DNA of 64,000 nucleotides, taken from Clitoria ternatea (Eukaryota; Streptophyta; Magnoliopsida; Fabales; Fabaceae). The stretch lies in NCBI GenBank assembly GCA_037962975.1, contig CM075669.1, positions 111,244,501-111,308,500 on the forward strand, read 5' to 3'. A model generated the notes under the pieces. That model was given only the letters and a program-made list of their open reading frames with translations, made no database searches and was not told the origin of the DNA. The translations under genes and the position numbers were made by a program. Below, in pieces: positions 1 to 10,638 of this stretch (within the stretch, counting starts at the first letter, position 1; every line of letters starts with the position of its first letter).

Positions 1-1158
1 TTACACTGGAAAAGAATCCAATATTTTATTTTAAAAAAAGAATCTAGTGTTTATTTTGTTTAACTCGATGTAAACGTATCTTACATATTTAAAAGATAAA
101 GAAAATATAAATTGATTTCCAAGGTATATTGAAGTTAAAATAATATTTCATTTATACTATCTCTGTTATGTTCTTTTTTTTAATATGTAAGAAGCAAGTA
201 GATGTTGGACTCTTTTTTACAAGAGTTTCCACAATTCTAGGTGTAATAATGATTGTTGAGAGGGTAGAAAATACTTATGAGTTTAATACTTGTTAAACAC
301 ATTTTTTAAAATAGGCTATAAGTCTTAACTGTTATTAAATTTAGAACAAAATTATTATAGAAGATAAAAATTTATCTAGTTATATTCTTTTATTTCAATC
401 ATTTAATCAATTTAAGGAAAAAAATCTCTACCATGATTACTGCAAATATTACTTTTGATACTTTAGTATTTTCTTCCTTACAAGGATCATAGGAGGAAGT
501 AACAATTTTCCTATGTACCAACTAAAAGGAAATTAATTAAAATGTACCGCTTTTTATAAAAAGCAAGTCTCCCATGTGTGTTTTGTTTCTTAACGTTACT
601 CTTAACTCTCAATACTGTCATTTTCCGAAAAACGTTTCTTCAATAATCATATTATTTCTTCTTAGGTACTATGAGTAGGTGATCCAGTTCCGTCCTAGTT
701 GTTAATATCGATAATTTTGTGCCTGTAACATCAACCTTGTTTGTTAATGAGTGCAGGATTTGAATATTTGAATTGAACCATTATTCACAAATTAAGAGAT
801 AATAAGGGAATCGAACGTTCCACTGAAATAGTAGTAGCAGTATGTGCGGATCGGTGCGCGGGTCAAGGATTCAAGGTACGCTTACTTGGTCAACTCCCTA
901 CTTTTCTTTTAGAAAATGTTTTTTGTTTTTATTTTATTTATAAAGTTGTTATATTGTTTTCTATCATCAAAAGTTTGTAGAAAAAATCATAAAAATAATA
1001 TTTTTTATATGTTTCTAGTGTAAACTCTTAAATTTTTTTTTAAAATAATTTTAGAATTAAAATTGAAACGAAAACTAAAACTTATCAAACCAAATGATCT
1101 TTACTCTCTATGAAAAATTAAAATGCTAATTAAATAAAAAAATTCTAAGAATATTATT
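1..1158. other. AT-rich intergenic flank
   Basis: No convincing gene, RNA or transposon end is seen. The stretch is AT-rich with many stops in all frames. It ends in TTATT (1154-1158), the target site of element A, so it was originally continuous with the DNA at 30850. Confidence 0.6.
1154..1158. repeat. Target site duplication of element A, left copy (TTATT)
   Basis: TTATT lies directly before the LTR start TGTTGC and is repeated at 30850-30854 directly after the 3' LTR terminal CA. The match fixes both element borders. Confidence 0.88.
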
Positions 1159-1593
1159 TGTTGCTACCTAATTTTGTTTGGTATAGTTAAATTTTTTAAA
1201 ATAATTAAAATAAAGAATTTAAATTTTAAAATAAGATTTAAAATTCAAATTTGGTTATCAGATATTTTAAAATTTAATTGCAAAATTGGTTACCAGATAT
1301 TTTAAGATAAAGATAAGATTTTAAAATCAAATTTAGTTATCAGATATTTAAAAAATCTAGATAAGATTACAAAATTAGTTACCAGATATTTTAAGATAAA
1401 GATAAAGTTTAAAATTCAAATTTAGTTCAGATAAGATTCCAAAGTAGTTATCAGATTTTTTAGCTATCAGATAAATCAGATTTTTTACTTAACAGATAAA
1501 TGATAAAATATTCACTTTTGTTATCAGATTTTTAATTAAATAATAAAATTTAAATATCAAAATTTTCTTGGGCCTTAGGGTTTCCTTTTTGCC

Positions 1594-1601
1594 TATAAAT
1601 A
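1594..1601 (+). promoter_or_regulatory. TATA box of element A 5' LTR
   Basis: TATAAATA follows a conserved block and precedes AGCACAG. The same sequence is at 29633-29640 in the 3' LTR. Its position divides U3 from a transcribed leader of about 1.2 kb ending at the primer site. The start site is inferred at roughly 25-35 bases downstream. Confidence 0.75.
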
Positions 1602-2049
1602 GCACAGTATTTTTTAAAGGGGACTGGCGGTGGCGAAATTAAATTCGGTAAAGGAAAGAAAGCTTGGTTCCATAAAGGTACGTCTTTTTTTTCTTAAGCT
1701 GGTGTGATTTTATTCTTCCTTTTTCACTTCTGTATAGCAATTGCGTTACATAAAGGACAGAAGGCTCCGTTTCTTCTTTTCTCTAATAGGCCCATATCCT
1801 CTAAATTATTAAAAATCTGTTTATGCTTGCCTAATTTCAATTTATTGACTAATGTATTGCGTGCATGGTTTTGCGTGAAATGGTTATAGCCAACGCATGT
1901 TTACTGTGAGCATGGTTTTTAATATGCATATATATTAAACAAAACTCACGTGAATACATTATAGGCGTAACATTGATTTTTAAATTGAAATGGCCCTGAT
2001 GTTGCATGAATGTTTTTTAATATCAATTCTTAAAAAATGTAGCAACATA

Positions 2050-2380
2050 GATTCTGATGGTGTAATGGGATATATTACCTTAATGAAATTTATTCAACTA
2101 ACTACATGAACAACTTTATTGGTATAATGGGATACATTATATCAATAAAATTATTTTAAAAATTATAAGAACAATTTTATTAATGTAATGGGATACATTA
2201 CATTAATAAAGTGGCTCTTAAAATTACAAAACAATTTTATTAGTGTATTGGGATAAATTACATTAACAAAGTTTGCTCTAAAATTACATAAATAATTTTA
2301 TTGGTATAGTGGGATACACTACCCCAATAAAGTTGCTCTAAAAAATCATATAGGCATCGTGGGATACATGGTACCGATTA
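2050..2380 (+). repeat. Tandem array of about six 60-bp units, each a hairpin, in the A leader
   Basis: Units of about 60 bp share a core: left arm, loop GGATA, right arm. In one (2177-2209) the arms TTATTAATGTAATG and CATTACATTAATAA are perfect 14-bp complements. Neighbouring units (2116-2148, 2298-2330) differ in sequence, yet most differences are paired changes that keep the stem. The array is repeated at about 30095-30430 in the 3' LTR. Because it lies downstream of the TATA box, it would sit in the RNA leader. Confidence 0.8.
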
Positions 2381-2420
2381 ACAAAAAAATTAAAATCATA
2401 AAAGTAATTTCTAACAAGAA

Positions 2421-2490
2421 TTACGTAACCTTGATTTCCCATTGCACCTGGGAATACGTAGGAGCAAGATTCAATCTTGTCGGGCCCATT
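2421..2490 (+). promoter_or_regulatory. Conserved two-hairpin block in U5 of element A
   Basis: First hairpin: outer stem TTACGT (2421-2426) with ACGTAG (2456-2461), a G-T wobble here but a full CTACGT pair in the 3' LTR; inner stem TTCCCA (2436-2441) with TGGGAA (2449-2454). Second hairpin: CAAGA (2465-2469) with TCTTG (2475-2479), followed by GTCGGGCCCAT. Element B has the same architecture at 7731-7800 with different stem bases. The role is unknown; leader RNA packaging, dimerisation or translation control are possibilities. Confidence 0.65.
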
Positions 2491-2797
2491 TTTTTTAAAA
2501 ATCTTTTTTATGTAAATATTTGTTTTTTAATTTATCATTGGGTCACTTTTAGATTATCAAAAATAATTATACAATTTAATGAAGGTACTGTTCCTTTGGA
2601 ACAGGCAAATAGGGGTGCTAATACCTTCCCTATTCGTAACCAACTCCCGAACCTAGAGCTCTAAAGGGTTTTTTTCAATATTTTACCCTTTTAAAATAAA
2701 ACAAAAATCTTGGTGGCGACTCCACATCTTTTTATAATTTATTTTCAAAAATCAAATTTGAGGGAATCGTTATTCGGTGGTTCCATGTCGCGACAGA

Positions 2798-2815
2798 TGG
2801 TGACTCCACTGGGGA
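2798..2815 (+). other. Primer binding site of element A
   Basis: TGGTGACTCCACTGGGGA starts two bases after the LTR terminal CA. It differs by one base from the element B site at 8284-8301. Ogre elements are known to use a tRNA-Arg-complementary site of this type; the tRNA identity was not checked here. Confidence 0.88.
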
Positions 2816-3746
2816 CATTTTGAGAATTAGGCCTTTCAAATTAAATTGTATAATTCATGTATTAGTTTATTTGTGACCCTTTGTGTTTATTTGTTTTGTT
2901 TTTGTGTTTGTTTGTTTTGTTTTCTTTATCCTTTGTTGGTTTAGAATATTTGTTGTATATGAATGTTTGTCCATGTATATACTTGTTTGGATGATATATT
3001 CTGTACACCCTAGGGTAGATGACTATTTGAACTGTGTTTAGCTCTATTATTTGTTTAAAGGATAAAGCATGACAAGTTTGTATGTCCCCTAGCACACACC
3101 TCACTAATTTATTTTAAGAGTGGCTCTACACCCAAGAGCATGAGAAGACCCTTTTGATAGAGGGCAATTAACGGTGTTAATTGGGATGTACTTCCTGTTG
3201 GCTTCCGTGAAAGCCCAGCTAGAGTGTGATTTTCTTAGGCGTCCCACAATTGACATGTACTTGTTATTATGGTAAACGTTTAAGAAAGTCGTGAGCTCTA
3301 GTTGCCTTTTAGGGATAATAACGCCTTCCTGTGAGATGTAAAGTATAGATACCCTAGAACCCTAGGGTAGATACCAATAAACAATCCAATTAGGACACTA
3401 AGGGGGCACACCCTTCGTTCTTTCTCAATCCTTCCTTAATTAGGTAATACGATGGATCATTGATCCTTTGGAGCAAATGTGCAAATTCCTTTTTCTCAAG
3501 TTTGTACAAAGGATTAATGACACATCTATATCAGTTGTCAATCTCTGGGTCCATGATTTTAAAATATGTGGCAGTCCATGAATTTGAAAAAGGAATAGGT
3601 GGATCAGGAGATTAACAACTCACCAATGTTTTTTTGTTTTTGTTTTTTTCCTTTTTCCTTTCTTCTACCAATAATGTGTTTGTTGTTATTGTTGTCACAG
3701 AATCTTAATCTTGTCATAAAAGAAAGAAACGAGAATAAAAATTAAC
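2816..3746 (+). other. Untranslated leader of element A
   Basis: About 930 bp between primer site and ORF1 with no convincing ORF. A block around 3000-3260 (CCTAGGGTAGATGACT and GGGATGTACTTCCTGT) is clearly related to 8460-8660 in element B, showing common ancestry of the leaders. T-rich runs occur at about 2870-2930 and 3625-3660. Confidence 0.6.
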
Positions 3747-4626
3747 ATGGAACCAATTCAACTAAAAAATAAGATTCGGATAAAAGAAAGGAAAGTAGAC
3801 TTTGCCAGTCTGAGTCAGCTCGGAAAGAAGTTGAGTTCTCGCCAAAGATTATCTTTCGAGAACAAGTATGGGAATCTGTTAAAGATCTTGGAAGTGGACG
3901 TTCAGCATGGGGCCATCACTGCCTTTGCTCAGTATTTTGATCCTCTACTACGATGTTTCACCTTCTTCAACTTTCAATTAGCTCCCACCATTGAAGAGTT
4001 TGAGCAGATATTCGGCCTGCCATTAGGGAATAACAAGCCTTACCGGTTCTGTGAACATATGACGCATATTAGCGAAGTAGCTGAAGTCTTGAAAATGAAC
4101 CCTGATGAGTTGGAAAAGTCAAAAATTGAAAATAAGACAACTTGGGGTCTAAGCCAAAACTTCCTAGAAGACTACATGCAAAGGTTAGTGGCAATAGCCA
4201 AGTGGGATACCTTTATGGAAGTCCTTGCTCTTACGATTTATGGTGTGGTTCTGTTTCCTAGTGCGGATAGCCTAGTGGACAGGCTCGCTATAAATGTATT
4301 CATGGATTTTCGAAAGTACTCAGCATCTCTAGTCATTGCCCTTTTAGCCGACGTCTACTCTACTATGCTTTTTTGTCATGAGAAAGGAGGAAAAAAGATC
4401 CTATGTTGCCTACCCATCTTTTACATTTGGATCACCTCACATGTGTTTAAGAGGGCTAGCAGCATCACTTATCCAATTGATGACTACATGGCATTCCGAC
4501 CAAACATTAGAAAGGCAGAGGATTGGAAAACACTTTGTAGTAGTTTACATGATGGTAAGATAAGATGGCAACCATTTTAGCAATAAAGGTCTAAGCTTAT
4601 TTACCGCTGCAAAGATTACCCTAATG
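3747..4626 (+). pseudogene. Element A ORF1, N-terminal part (Ogre ORF1, DUF7745/plant-mobile-domain-like)
   Basis: The ATG at 3747 opens a 277-codon frame with the recognisable pattern of the Ogre-specific ORF1: an LLKILEVDV-type segment, FFNFQLAPTIEEFEQIFGLP around residues 75-95, and an LALTIYGVVLFPS motif near residues 160-175. The function of this protein is unknown; related domains occur in plant mobile-domain proteins. The frame meets a TAG at 4578-4580, and element B is inserted 46 bases later. The reading sense resumes at 18885 with a VPLIGSRALINYNP-like stretch, so B split a single ORF1. The gene is dead both from the nonsense codon and from the insertion. Confidence 0.8.
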
Positions 4627-4631
4627 TACCA
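4627..4631. repeat. Target site duplication of element B, left copy (TACCA)
   Basis: TACCA precedes the 5' LTR start TGTGAACACC and recurs at 18885-18889 directly after the 3' LTR CA. Joining the two flanks restores homology to Ogre ORF1 across the site. Confidence 0.9.
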
Positions 4632-4689
4632 TGTGAACACCTCTTTTGGTCCGGTCCAAGTGGAATGAATCTTTTTATACTGAATTCCA

Positions 4690-6440
4690 ATTCAGAATGG
4701 TCAAATCTGAATAGAATAACTCAAAAATGATCAGATCCGAGCAAGATGACTATGATGGAAGCATTTCTGAGTGGAATATAGACCTGTTGGAGGCAAATCC
4801 GAGTGAAATGACTCAGATTGGAGCAAATCTGAATGAAATAATTTAAGGAATGATCAAATCCAAGTGAAATGACTCAGATTAGAGCATTGCCAAGTGGAGT
4901 ATGTCCCTGTTGAAGAGAAATCTGAGTGAAATGACTCAAATTAGGGCAAATCCGAATGAAATAACTTAAGGAATGATCAAATCTGAGTAAAATGACTCAA
5001 GATGGAGCATTTCTGAGTGAAGTATGTCCCTGTTGGAGACAAATCCGAGTAGAATGGCTCAAAAAATGATTAAATCCGAGTCATAATGAAGTATTTCCGA
5101 GTGGAATAGGCTCCTGTTGGGGAATCCGAGTAAAATGACATACAAATGATCGAATCCGACTGGAATTACTCAGAATGGAGCAAATCCGAGGGGAATACTC
5201 CACTGTTGAAGGAAATTTGAGTGGAATTACTCAGAATGGAGCAAATCCGAGGGGAATACTTCACTGTTGGAGGAAACCCGAGTGGAAAGTTCTTTGTCTT
5301 AGACATTCCGAGTGAAAATAACAGCTGACTGAAGAAGCTGCCCAATAACAGCTGCCTAAAGCTAATTTCGAGTGAAAAGATTCTGACTGAAGAAGCTGTT
5401 CCGAGTGAATGGATTCCGAGCAGAGGAAGCCACTAAATGATATACATTTGAGCAGACTCACAGTTTCACACTGAGCCCGAGTGTGATGTCCCAAGGAAGA
5501 CATCCGAGTGAGTTGGGGCAGAAAGTTGTTTTTCCGAGCAAGGCAAGGCTCGGCCATGAAAGAACTTCTATTAGCCAGATTTTGAGTAAAGGGAAGACCG
5601 ACTCCGAGGGAGATATCCGAGTCAAATGCTCCCGAATGCATCCTGACTGTTGGTTCCGAACAAAACATCCCTGATTGAAGTAATTCCGAGTGGATGCTTC
5701 AAACAAGATCCGAGCCAAGTACTCTCCCACTCAACTTCCGAGTCTTTCTCTTCGATTTTCAATCGGCTCCGAGTCATCCTTTAGCAAACTCTGAGTCCTC
5801 CTTTACACTCAACCTCCGAGTCCTCCTTTACACTCAACTCTCCTAATTCTGAGTCATTTTTTATCAGTTCTGAGTCAATCTTTGATCGGTTTTTGAGTGA
5901 TACTTTTCAGTCAGTTCTTGATCAGTCTTCAATCATTTCTGACTCAGTTTTTACCAATTCCGAGCCAGTCTTCAGTTGGAACCGAGTGACACTTCAGTCG
6001 GTCATCCCTCTTCAAACCAATTCCGTGTCATCCTTCTTTAAACAATCAATTCCGAGCCCATTTTCGCCCAAATCTGACTCACCACCCTCACCCAGATTCT
6101 GAGTCATCCTTTACACATTTCCGAGTCAATTCTTGGTCAGTTCTTGGTTAGTTCTGACTCACTTTTTACCAATTTCGTGTCATCCCTCATCAAGCCAATT
6201 CCGAGTGACACTTTTCACCCATTCCCGAGTCATCTTTCACCCATCTCTGAGTCATTCTTTAACCGTTACCAAGTCACTCTTTTAACAATTTCTGAGACCC
6301 TTTCCACTCAATTTCTGAGTCACTTTTTACCCATTTCCGAGTTACTTCTCACTCAATTCTGAGTCATTTCCACCCAATTCTGAGTTATTATTCAACCATT
6401 TTAGTCGGTTCCGAGTCACTTGTCACTCGGTTCGGATTGA
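4690..6440 (+). repeat. Degenerate CCGAGT-word repeat field in the B U3 region
   Basis: About 1.7 kb is dominated by the word CCGAG or TCGAG spaced irregularly every 20-40 bases, first as (A)TCCGAGTGAAATGACTCAG variants, then as pyrimidine-rich TTCCGAGTCATCCTTTAC variants. The same field is at about 15350-17040. Such arrays may add and remove units by unequal exchange, which fits the length difference between the two LTRs. Confidence 0.7.
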
Positions 6441-6866
6441 ATGTTTCACAGCAGCCTCACACCGAGCAAAACCTCTACTCAGCCTTCCATAAGAGGGCTC
6501 CTCCCAGAAGAATTCTCACTTGGAAAGGAGTATTTTCACTCGGCTTTCTATGGGAAATGCTTCATTCCACTCGGAATTGACTCCCAATGTGGATGAATAC
6601 TGACTGGGAGGCTGATCCGAGCCATCCTCACTTGGATTTCCACCATCCTCTCTCAGATTTCCACCCGGCTCCCCCTGTTCGCCCGTGCTGACTTGGATTC
6701 CACCACCCAAGTGGATCCAGGAATCCTGGGGGTGGCAGACAGGGGCGGAAGTGGGGGAATTAAAAATTCCCACCAGCCGTTGTCCCCCACTTCACTCTGA
6801 ATGGAAGTGTGAGCTGGCTTTCCACTCTGAGTGGAAGCCTGAGCTGGCCTTCCACTCGGACAAGCC

Positions 6867-6873
6867 TATAAAT
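6867..6873 (+). promoter_or_regulatory. TATA box of element B 5' LTR
   Basis: TATAAAT follows GGACAAGCC and precedes GGGCAAGGGC. The 3' LTR has the same site at 17469-17475. A pyrimidine-rich tract with CTCTCTCTCCCTC follows about 75 bases later. It would place a leader of some 1.4 kb between the start and the primer site. Confidence 0.7.
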
Positions 6874-7149
6874 GGGCAAGGGCTGAAGCTTTAGAGGGGC
6901 ATTCATTAAGAAAAAGAACTTTGCCTAAGTTTACCTTCGTTCTCTCTCTCCCTCACACCAGCTCAGCCCCTCACAGCAATCAAACACTCTCAAGCTCCCT
7001 CACAGCAACCAAACACTCTCAAGCTCCCTCACAGCAACCAAATACCACTCGGTACAGCCCCTCTCCTCACTAGCACCCTTCACACCTCACTGTTCAGCAT
7101 CCTGAGACCAGCTCTCCTGCTCCATCACTCGGTTTCTCAAACTTGCACC

Positions 7150-7400
7150 CAGTATTCCACTTTTCACTCGGTATTTTCCATTTTGCACTCGGTTTTCCTA
7201 TTTTTACTCGGTTTTTACCATTTCCACTCGGTTTTTACTATTTTTACTCGGTTTTTACCATTTCCACTCGGTTTTTACCATTTCCACTCGGTTTTTACTA
7301 TTTTTACTAAGTTTTTTCCCATTTCCACTCGGTTTTTACCATTTCCACTCAGTTTTTCCCATTTCCACTCGTTTTTTCCATTTTTCACTCGGTTTTCTCT
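7150..7400 (+). repeat. CTCGGTTTTTAC minisatellite in the B leader
   Basis: Units of about 21 bp (TTTTTACCATTTCCACTCGG and variants with TATTTTTACTCGG) repeat about a dozen times, with copy-number and phase differences from 17745-17990 in the 3' LTR. It is downstream of the TATA box and thus transcribed. The apparent 95-codon ORF across it is a low-complexity artefact. Confidence 0.75.
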
Positions 7401-7730
7401 TCTCCCGCTCAGTTTTCGCTCATTTTTCCCTCTCCTCTCCGAACTTACTGTTCCCCTTTCTCTCTTGTAGCTTCTACTACCTTCCCTTTTTTGCTTCGTA
7501 ATAAAAATAATAAAAGGAAAATGAATGTTCCCTATGTTTTCTTTCAAGTCTAAATAAAAAATAAAAATAAATCATTCTTAAGTCAGTGTCGTACGGAAAA
7601 TACTTCCGTCTACACAACCTCTATAAAATCCGTACACGTGCGAAGAACTTCGTCTTGTATGAGCTCATCACCAAAATGATACTCACCAAAATTTCCCTAA
7701 TCTTTTCCTAAAAAAAAAACATCTAAAGAA

Positions 7731-7800
7731 CTACGTGACCCTGATTTCTCGAAAGCTCGAGAATACGTAGGAGCGGGAAATAATTCCTGTCGGGCTCATC
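7731..7800 (+). promoter_or_regulatory. Conserved two-hairpin block in U5 of element B
   Basis: Outer stem CTACGT (7731-7736) with ACGTAG (7765-7770); inner stem TTCTCGA (7746-7752) with TCGAGAA (7757-7763). The second hairpin CGGGAA (7774-7779) pairs with TTCCTG (7784-7789), one pair being a wobble. It is followed by TGTCGGGCTCAT. It is the counterpart of 2421-2490 in element A, with different inner bases but the same pairing. It is also present in the 3' LTR near 18334-18403. Confidence 0.65.
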
Positions 7801-8283
7801 TTTCTTTATTTAATTTTTAGAGTTTCCATTTTTGTCTTTCTATCAAAAGGAGGAACGAGATTAATTTGGACGAGACGTCCTGTTAATTTCATTTTTTTTA
7901 ATGGTGGAGCGAGATTAATTTGGACGAGACGTCCTGTTGATCTCATGTAAATATTTTGTGTTTATTTTTGTGTTTATTTTTGTATATTTTGTCATCTCGT
8001 ATATTTTCTTTTCATGAAGAAGTTAAAATAATTACTGGGCTAATTATAATGCACGCTATCAAATTGAGGTAACCGTTTTTATAACGGACAGTTGTGAGGT
8101 GCTAATACCTTCCTCACCTGTAATCAGACTCCCGAATCATGGAATTTCATTTTTATAACCAGTGCTTTAATGAAAGGTTTTTCCAGTATTTTATCCTAAA
8201 AAATATTGGTGGCGACTTCCTGTTTATTTTTTAAAAATCATTTCGAGGGTCGGCCGCGCCGCCGCGATTCCGGTCGCGACAGA

Positions 8284-8301
8284 TGGCGACTCCACTGGGG
8301 A
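8284..8301 (+). other. Primer binding site of element B
   Basis: TGGCGACTCCACTGGGGA begins two bases after the LTR terminal CA (8280-8281). It is the typical Ogre primer-site sequence, attributed in the family to tRNA-Arg. Confidence 0.9.
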
Positions 8302-9708
8302 AGTAGAGAGTCAAGTCAGTCAATTTGATAGCGCATGTTTTAATTAGCATATTAATTATTTAACTTCTTCCTTTATTTTATTTTCTGTCAATGTTTGTAT
8401 ATGGATCCTGTTTTATTTGTATTTTATCATTTATGTTCTGTTAATGTCTGTGTGATTATTGAACCCTAGGTTAGATGACTTTATTTCGTTGCTCTATATT
8501 TGTTCTATATGCAGGATGAGTAAGGTACATGTATTGAATGCCTCTTTCACCCACTACACTCATAATTTGCACACACTTTTGAGTGGGACCCTATACCTGG
8601 GCCCAAATAAAACTTAAGATTAGGGGAGGTTGATAGCGGAGCCATTTGGGATGTACTTCCTGTCTGGTTACCGTGAGAATCTCAGCTAGAGTTCGACTTA
8701 TTCATGGTGCCCACACCTAGTAGATTTCCTACTATTTGTGGTCAACATCGTGAGTAGGATCTTGGCTCTAGTGACCTTTAGAAGTTTTAGAACAAGCCAC
8801 CTAATGCGAGATATCACTGATAGATGAACCTTAGAACCATTAGGAGACCTCCAGAAAAACCCACCTTAAGGCACAAAAGGGGCAAACTTTACTTCTACCT
8901 TTTCTCATTCTCACTTTTCCTTCTGATCCAAAATAGAAGACTACTTGCCCATTTAGTGGATTACTTTTTTTCAAAAAAAATGACATACTATTAACTAGTG
9001 ATCTTTTAACGGGCAAGTAGTTCTTTCTCTTTATGCACAACTCCTTGGGCCTTGAGTTACAGATCTTTTGAATCATCAAAACAAAAAAAAAGCAAAAAAA
9101 AAACAAAAAAAACAAAAAATACATATCAAAAGAAAATAAAAAAAAAGAAATCAAAAGAAAAGTCAAGTTTCTTTGTATTGTCGATGATCAGAAAATCCGT
9201 AGTTCACAAGACCCTTGATTTGACATAAGTCTTAGCAAATCGTAACCCCCCTAAATACAAAAATGTTTTCAAGGAAATTACTAGGGGAGTATCGATTTGT
9301 AAAGCACGTCAATTCCCAATGGCTCTTTCTCTCCTTTCTTTCTATTCTCACCGGAGGCTATTCAAAGCTTAACGAATACCCTTGACCAAGATATGGAAAT
9401 TAATGTAGGATCAAACCTTTAAGAGATGGATCATGGTTCCCCGAGCTAGAAATAGCTAAACTTGAGGCTCTTATTGCATTTCAGAATGAAGGATTTTTCT
9501 GTCTTCACAACTATCCCGTATTAATTTCCATGTTTACCATACCTAGTACTTTTGAATGATACATTCTAAGGAACGGTTAAAGGATGCTTGTCAAGGTCTG
9601 TGATTGCTTCCCACGATATTCTCTTTCCTTCTGTTTCCACCTGACATTTCTTTTTCTTCTTTCACTCGACACCGAAAGACACTCTTACTAGATTTTCAAA
9701 GGAGACTC
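8302..9708 (+). other. Leader of element B, including an unrecognised segment
   Basis: The first part (to about 8730) is homologous to the A leader. From about 9100 to 9600 the sequence is not matched in A; it takes the place where A carries ORF1. No intact ORF or known domain was recognised. An A-rich run (9078-9160) interrupts it. Confidence 0.5.
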
Positions 9709-10638
9709 ATGGCTGAAAGAGAGCAAGAAATTGAAAATCTCAGGAGTGAAGTTAATCAGCTAAGGAAGCAAGTGGCAGAGATGGCCAGACTTTTAGAGAA
9801 AAAGATTATAGAGGAGGAACCCTCTGCGGGTGTCAAGAATGGTCAACATTTGCCAACCATCCCACTCCACCTTCCTGGACTGACAAAAGACCAAATTCCC
9901 CCGTTCCATAACCAACAAGAGGATCGTGATTTACGAACGATGAACCCCCATATTTCACAGTCCTCCCAGTCGCCTGGGGCTCCTATCACAAGAATGTCTG
10001 CATCGGGAGATAAGGGGAAGAGAAAAGGGGTTGCTAATTTAACTTCCTGTAACCAAAAAAGGGCCCAACCTAGACCAATAACACATACTTCCTTTCAACC
10101 TGCCAATCTCCTTACACCTTATATGGCCACCACTACCCCTAACCAGGGTTCTAATCTTTTCCCATTCCAACTCTACTTTCGTCCGTATAATCCTCAAACA
10201 CCTTCCTATTCTCATTTGCCTGCTATTAAGTCCTCCCTTCCACAACCCTATCATCCCCCACTAGTACAAACTCAGCCACCTAATCCAGACCAAAGCACAA
10301 TAAAACCCACTGGTAGTCGAACACCGGTCCAGTTCGACCCCATTCCTATAACCTACACAGAACATTTACCTCACCTTTTTCATAATTTCCTTGCAGTACC
10401 CTGCCCACTGAAACCGATGGTTCCTCCTTACCCCAAAGGTTATAATCCTAACGCCTGATGTGATTACCATGCTGGAGCCTCGGGGCACTCTACTGAGGAC
10501 TGTCATACCTTGAAATTCAAAGTGAGGGATCTGATTAAAGCCAAGTGGCTAGATTTCCAGGAAGGGAGTCCCAATATAATCATAAACCCCAGGTCTAACC
10601 ATGAGACTTCTGGGGTCAGTGTGGTAAAGAGGGACTAG
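9709..10638 (+). pseudogene. Element B shortened gag
   Basis: The ATG at 9709 gives MAEREQEIENLRSEVNQL, a coiled-coil start matching the gag start of A at 20049. A long proline/glutamine-rich middle follows, then a VQFDPIPITY motif and a zinc-knuckle-like C-D-Y-H-x5-H-x4-C motif. One in-frame TGA (10456-10458) lies immediately before the knuckle; the frame then runs to TAG at 10636. The central gag core of A (the WYTNLERGHIKTWKDL region) is missing, so this is an internally deleted gag. It could still supply an RNA-binding tail if read through, but a non-functional remnant is more likely. Confidence 0.75.

Larger units (their letters stand above)
1159..2795 (+). repeat. Element A 5' LTR
   Basis: It begins TGTTGCTACC and ends CGCGACA, followed after GA by the primer site. 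It is collinear with 29202-30849 with few differences, which suggests a fairly recent insertion. The left part (to about 1590) is very AT-rich with recurrent (g)ttatcagat words. A TATA box lies at 1594-1601, so most of the right half should be transcribed as leader. That part holds a tandem hairpin array (about 2050-2380), two further hairpins (2421-2479), and near its end a copy of the first 12 bases of the primer-site sequence (2714-2725). Short ORFs inside it are not supported as genes. Confidence 0.93.
4632..8281 (+). repeat. Element B 5' LTR (3.65 kb)
   Basis: It is collinear with 15295-18884. The 5' copy is about 60 bp longer, mainly from one extra degenerate unit near 5190-5255. It is unusually long and built from simple, diverged repeat families: CGAGTGAAATGACTCAG-like units (4690-5260), CGAGTCATCCTTTACAC-like units (5740-6440) and CTCGGTTTTTACCATTTCC units (7150-7400). 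A TATA box is at 6867, and the U5 hairpins and end sequence resemble those of element A. Short ORFs in the LTR are by-products of the repeats. Confidence 0.92.

Noticed and set aside
2359..2664. 101-codon plus-strand ORF in the A LTR
   Set aside because: It lies in LTR leader sequence shared with the 3' LTR, where the frame is not kept; no recognisable protein features.
7183..7470. ORFs over the CTCGGTTTTTAC array (also 17493-18102)
   Set aside because: They are produced by a low-complexity repeat with stop-free units; the two LTR copies do not preserve the same reading frame.
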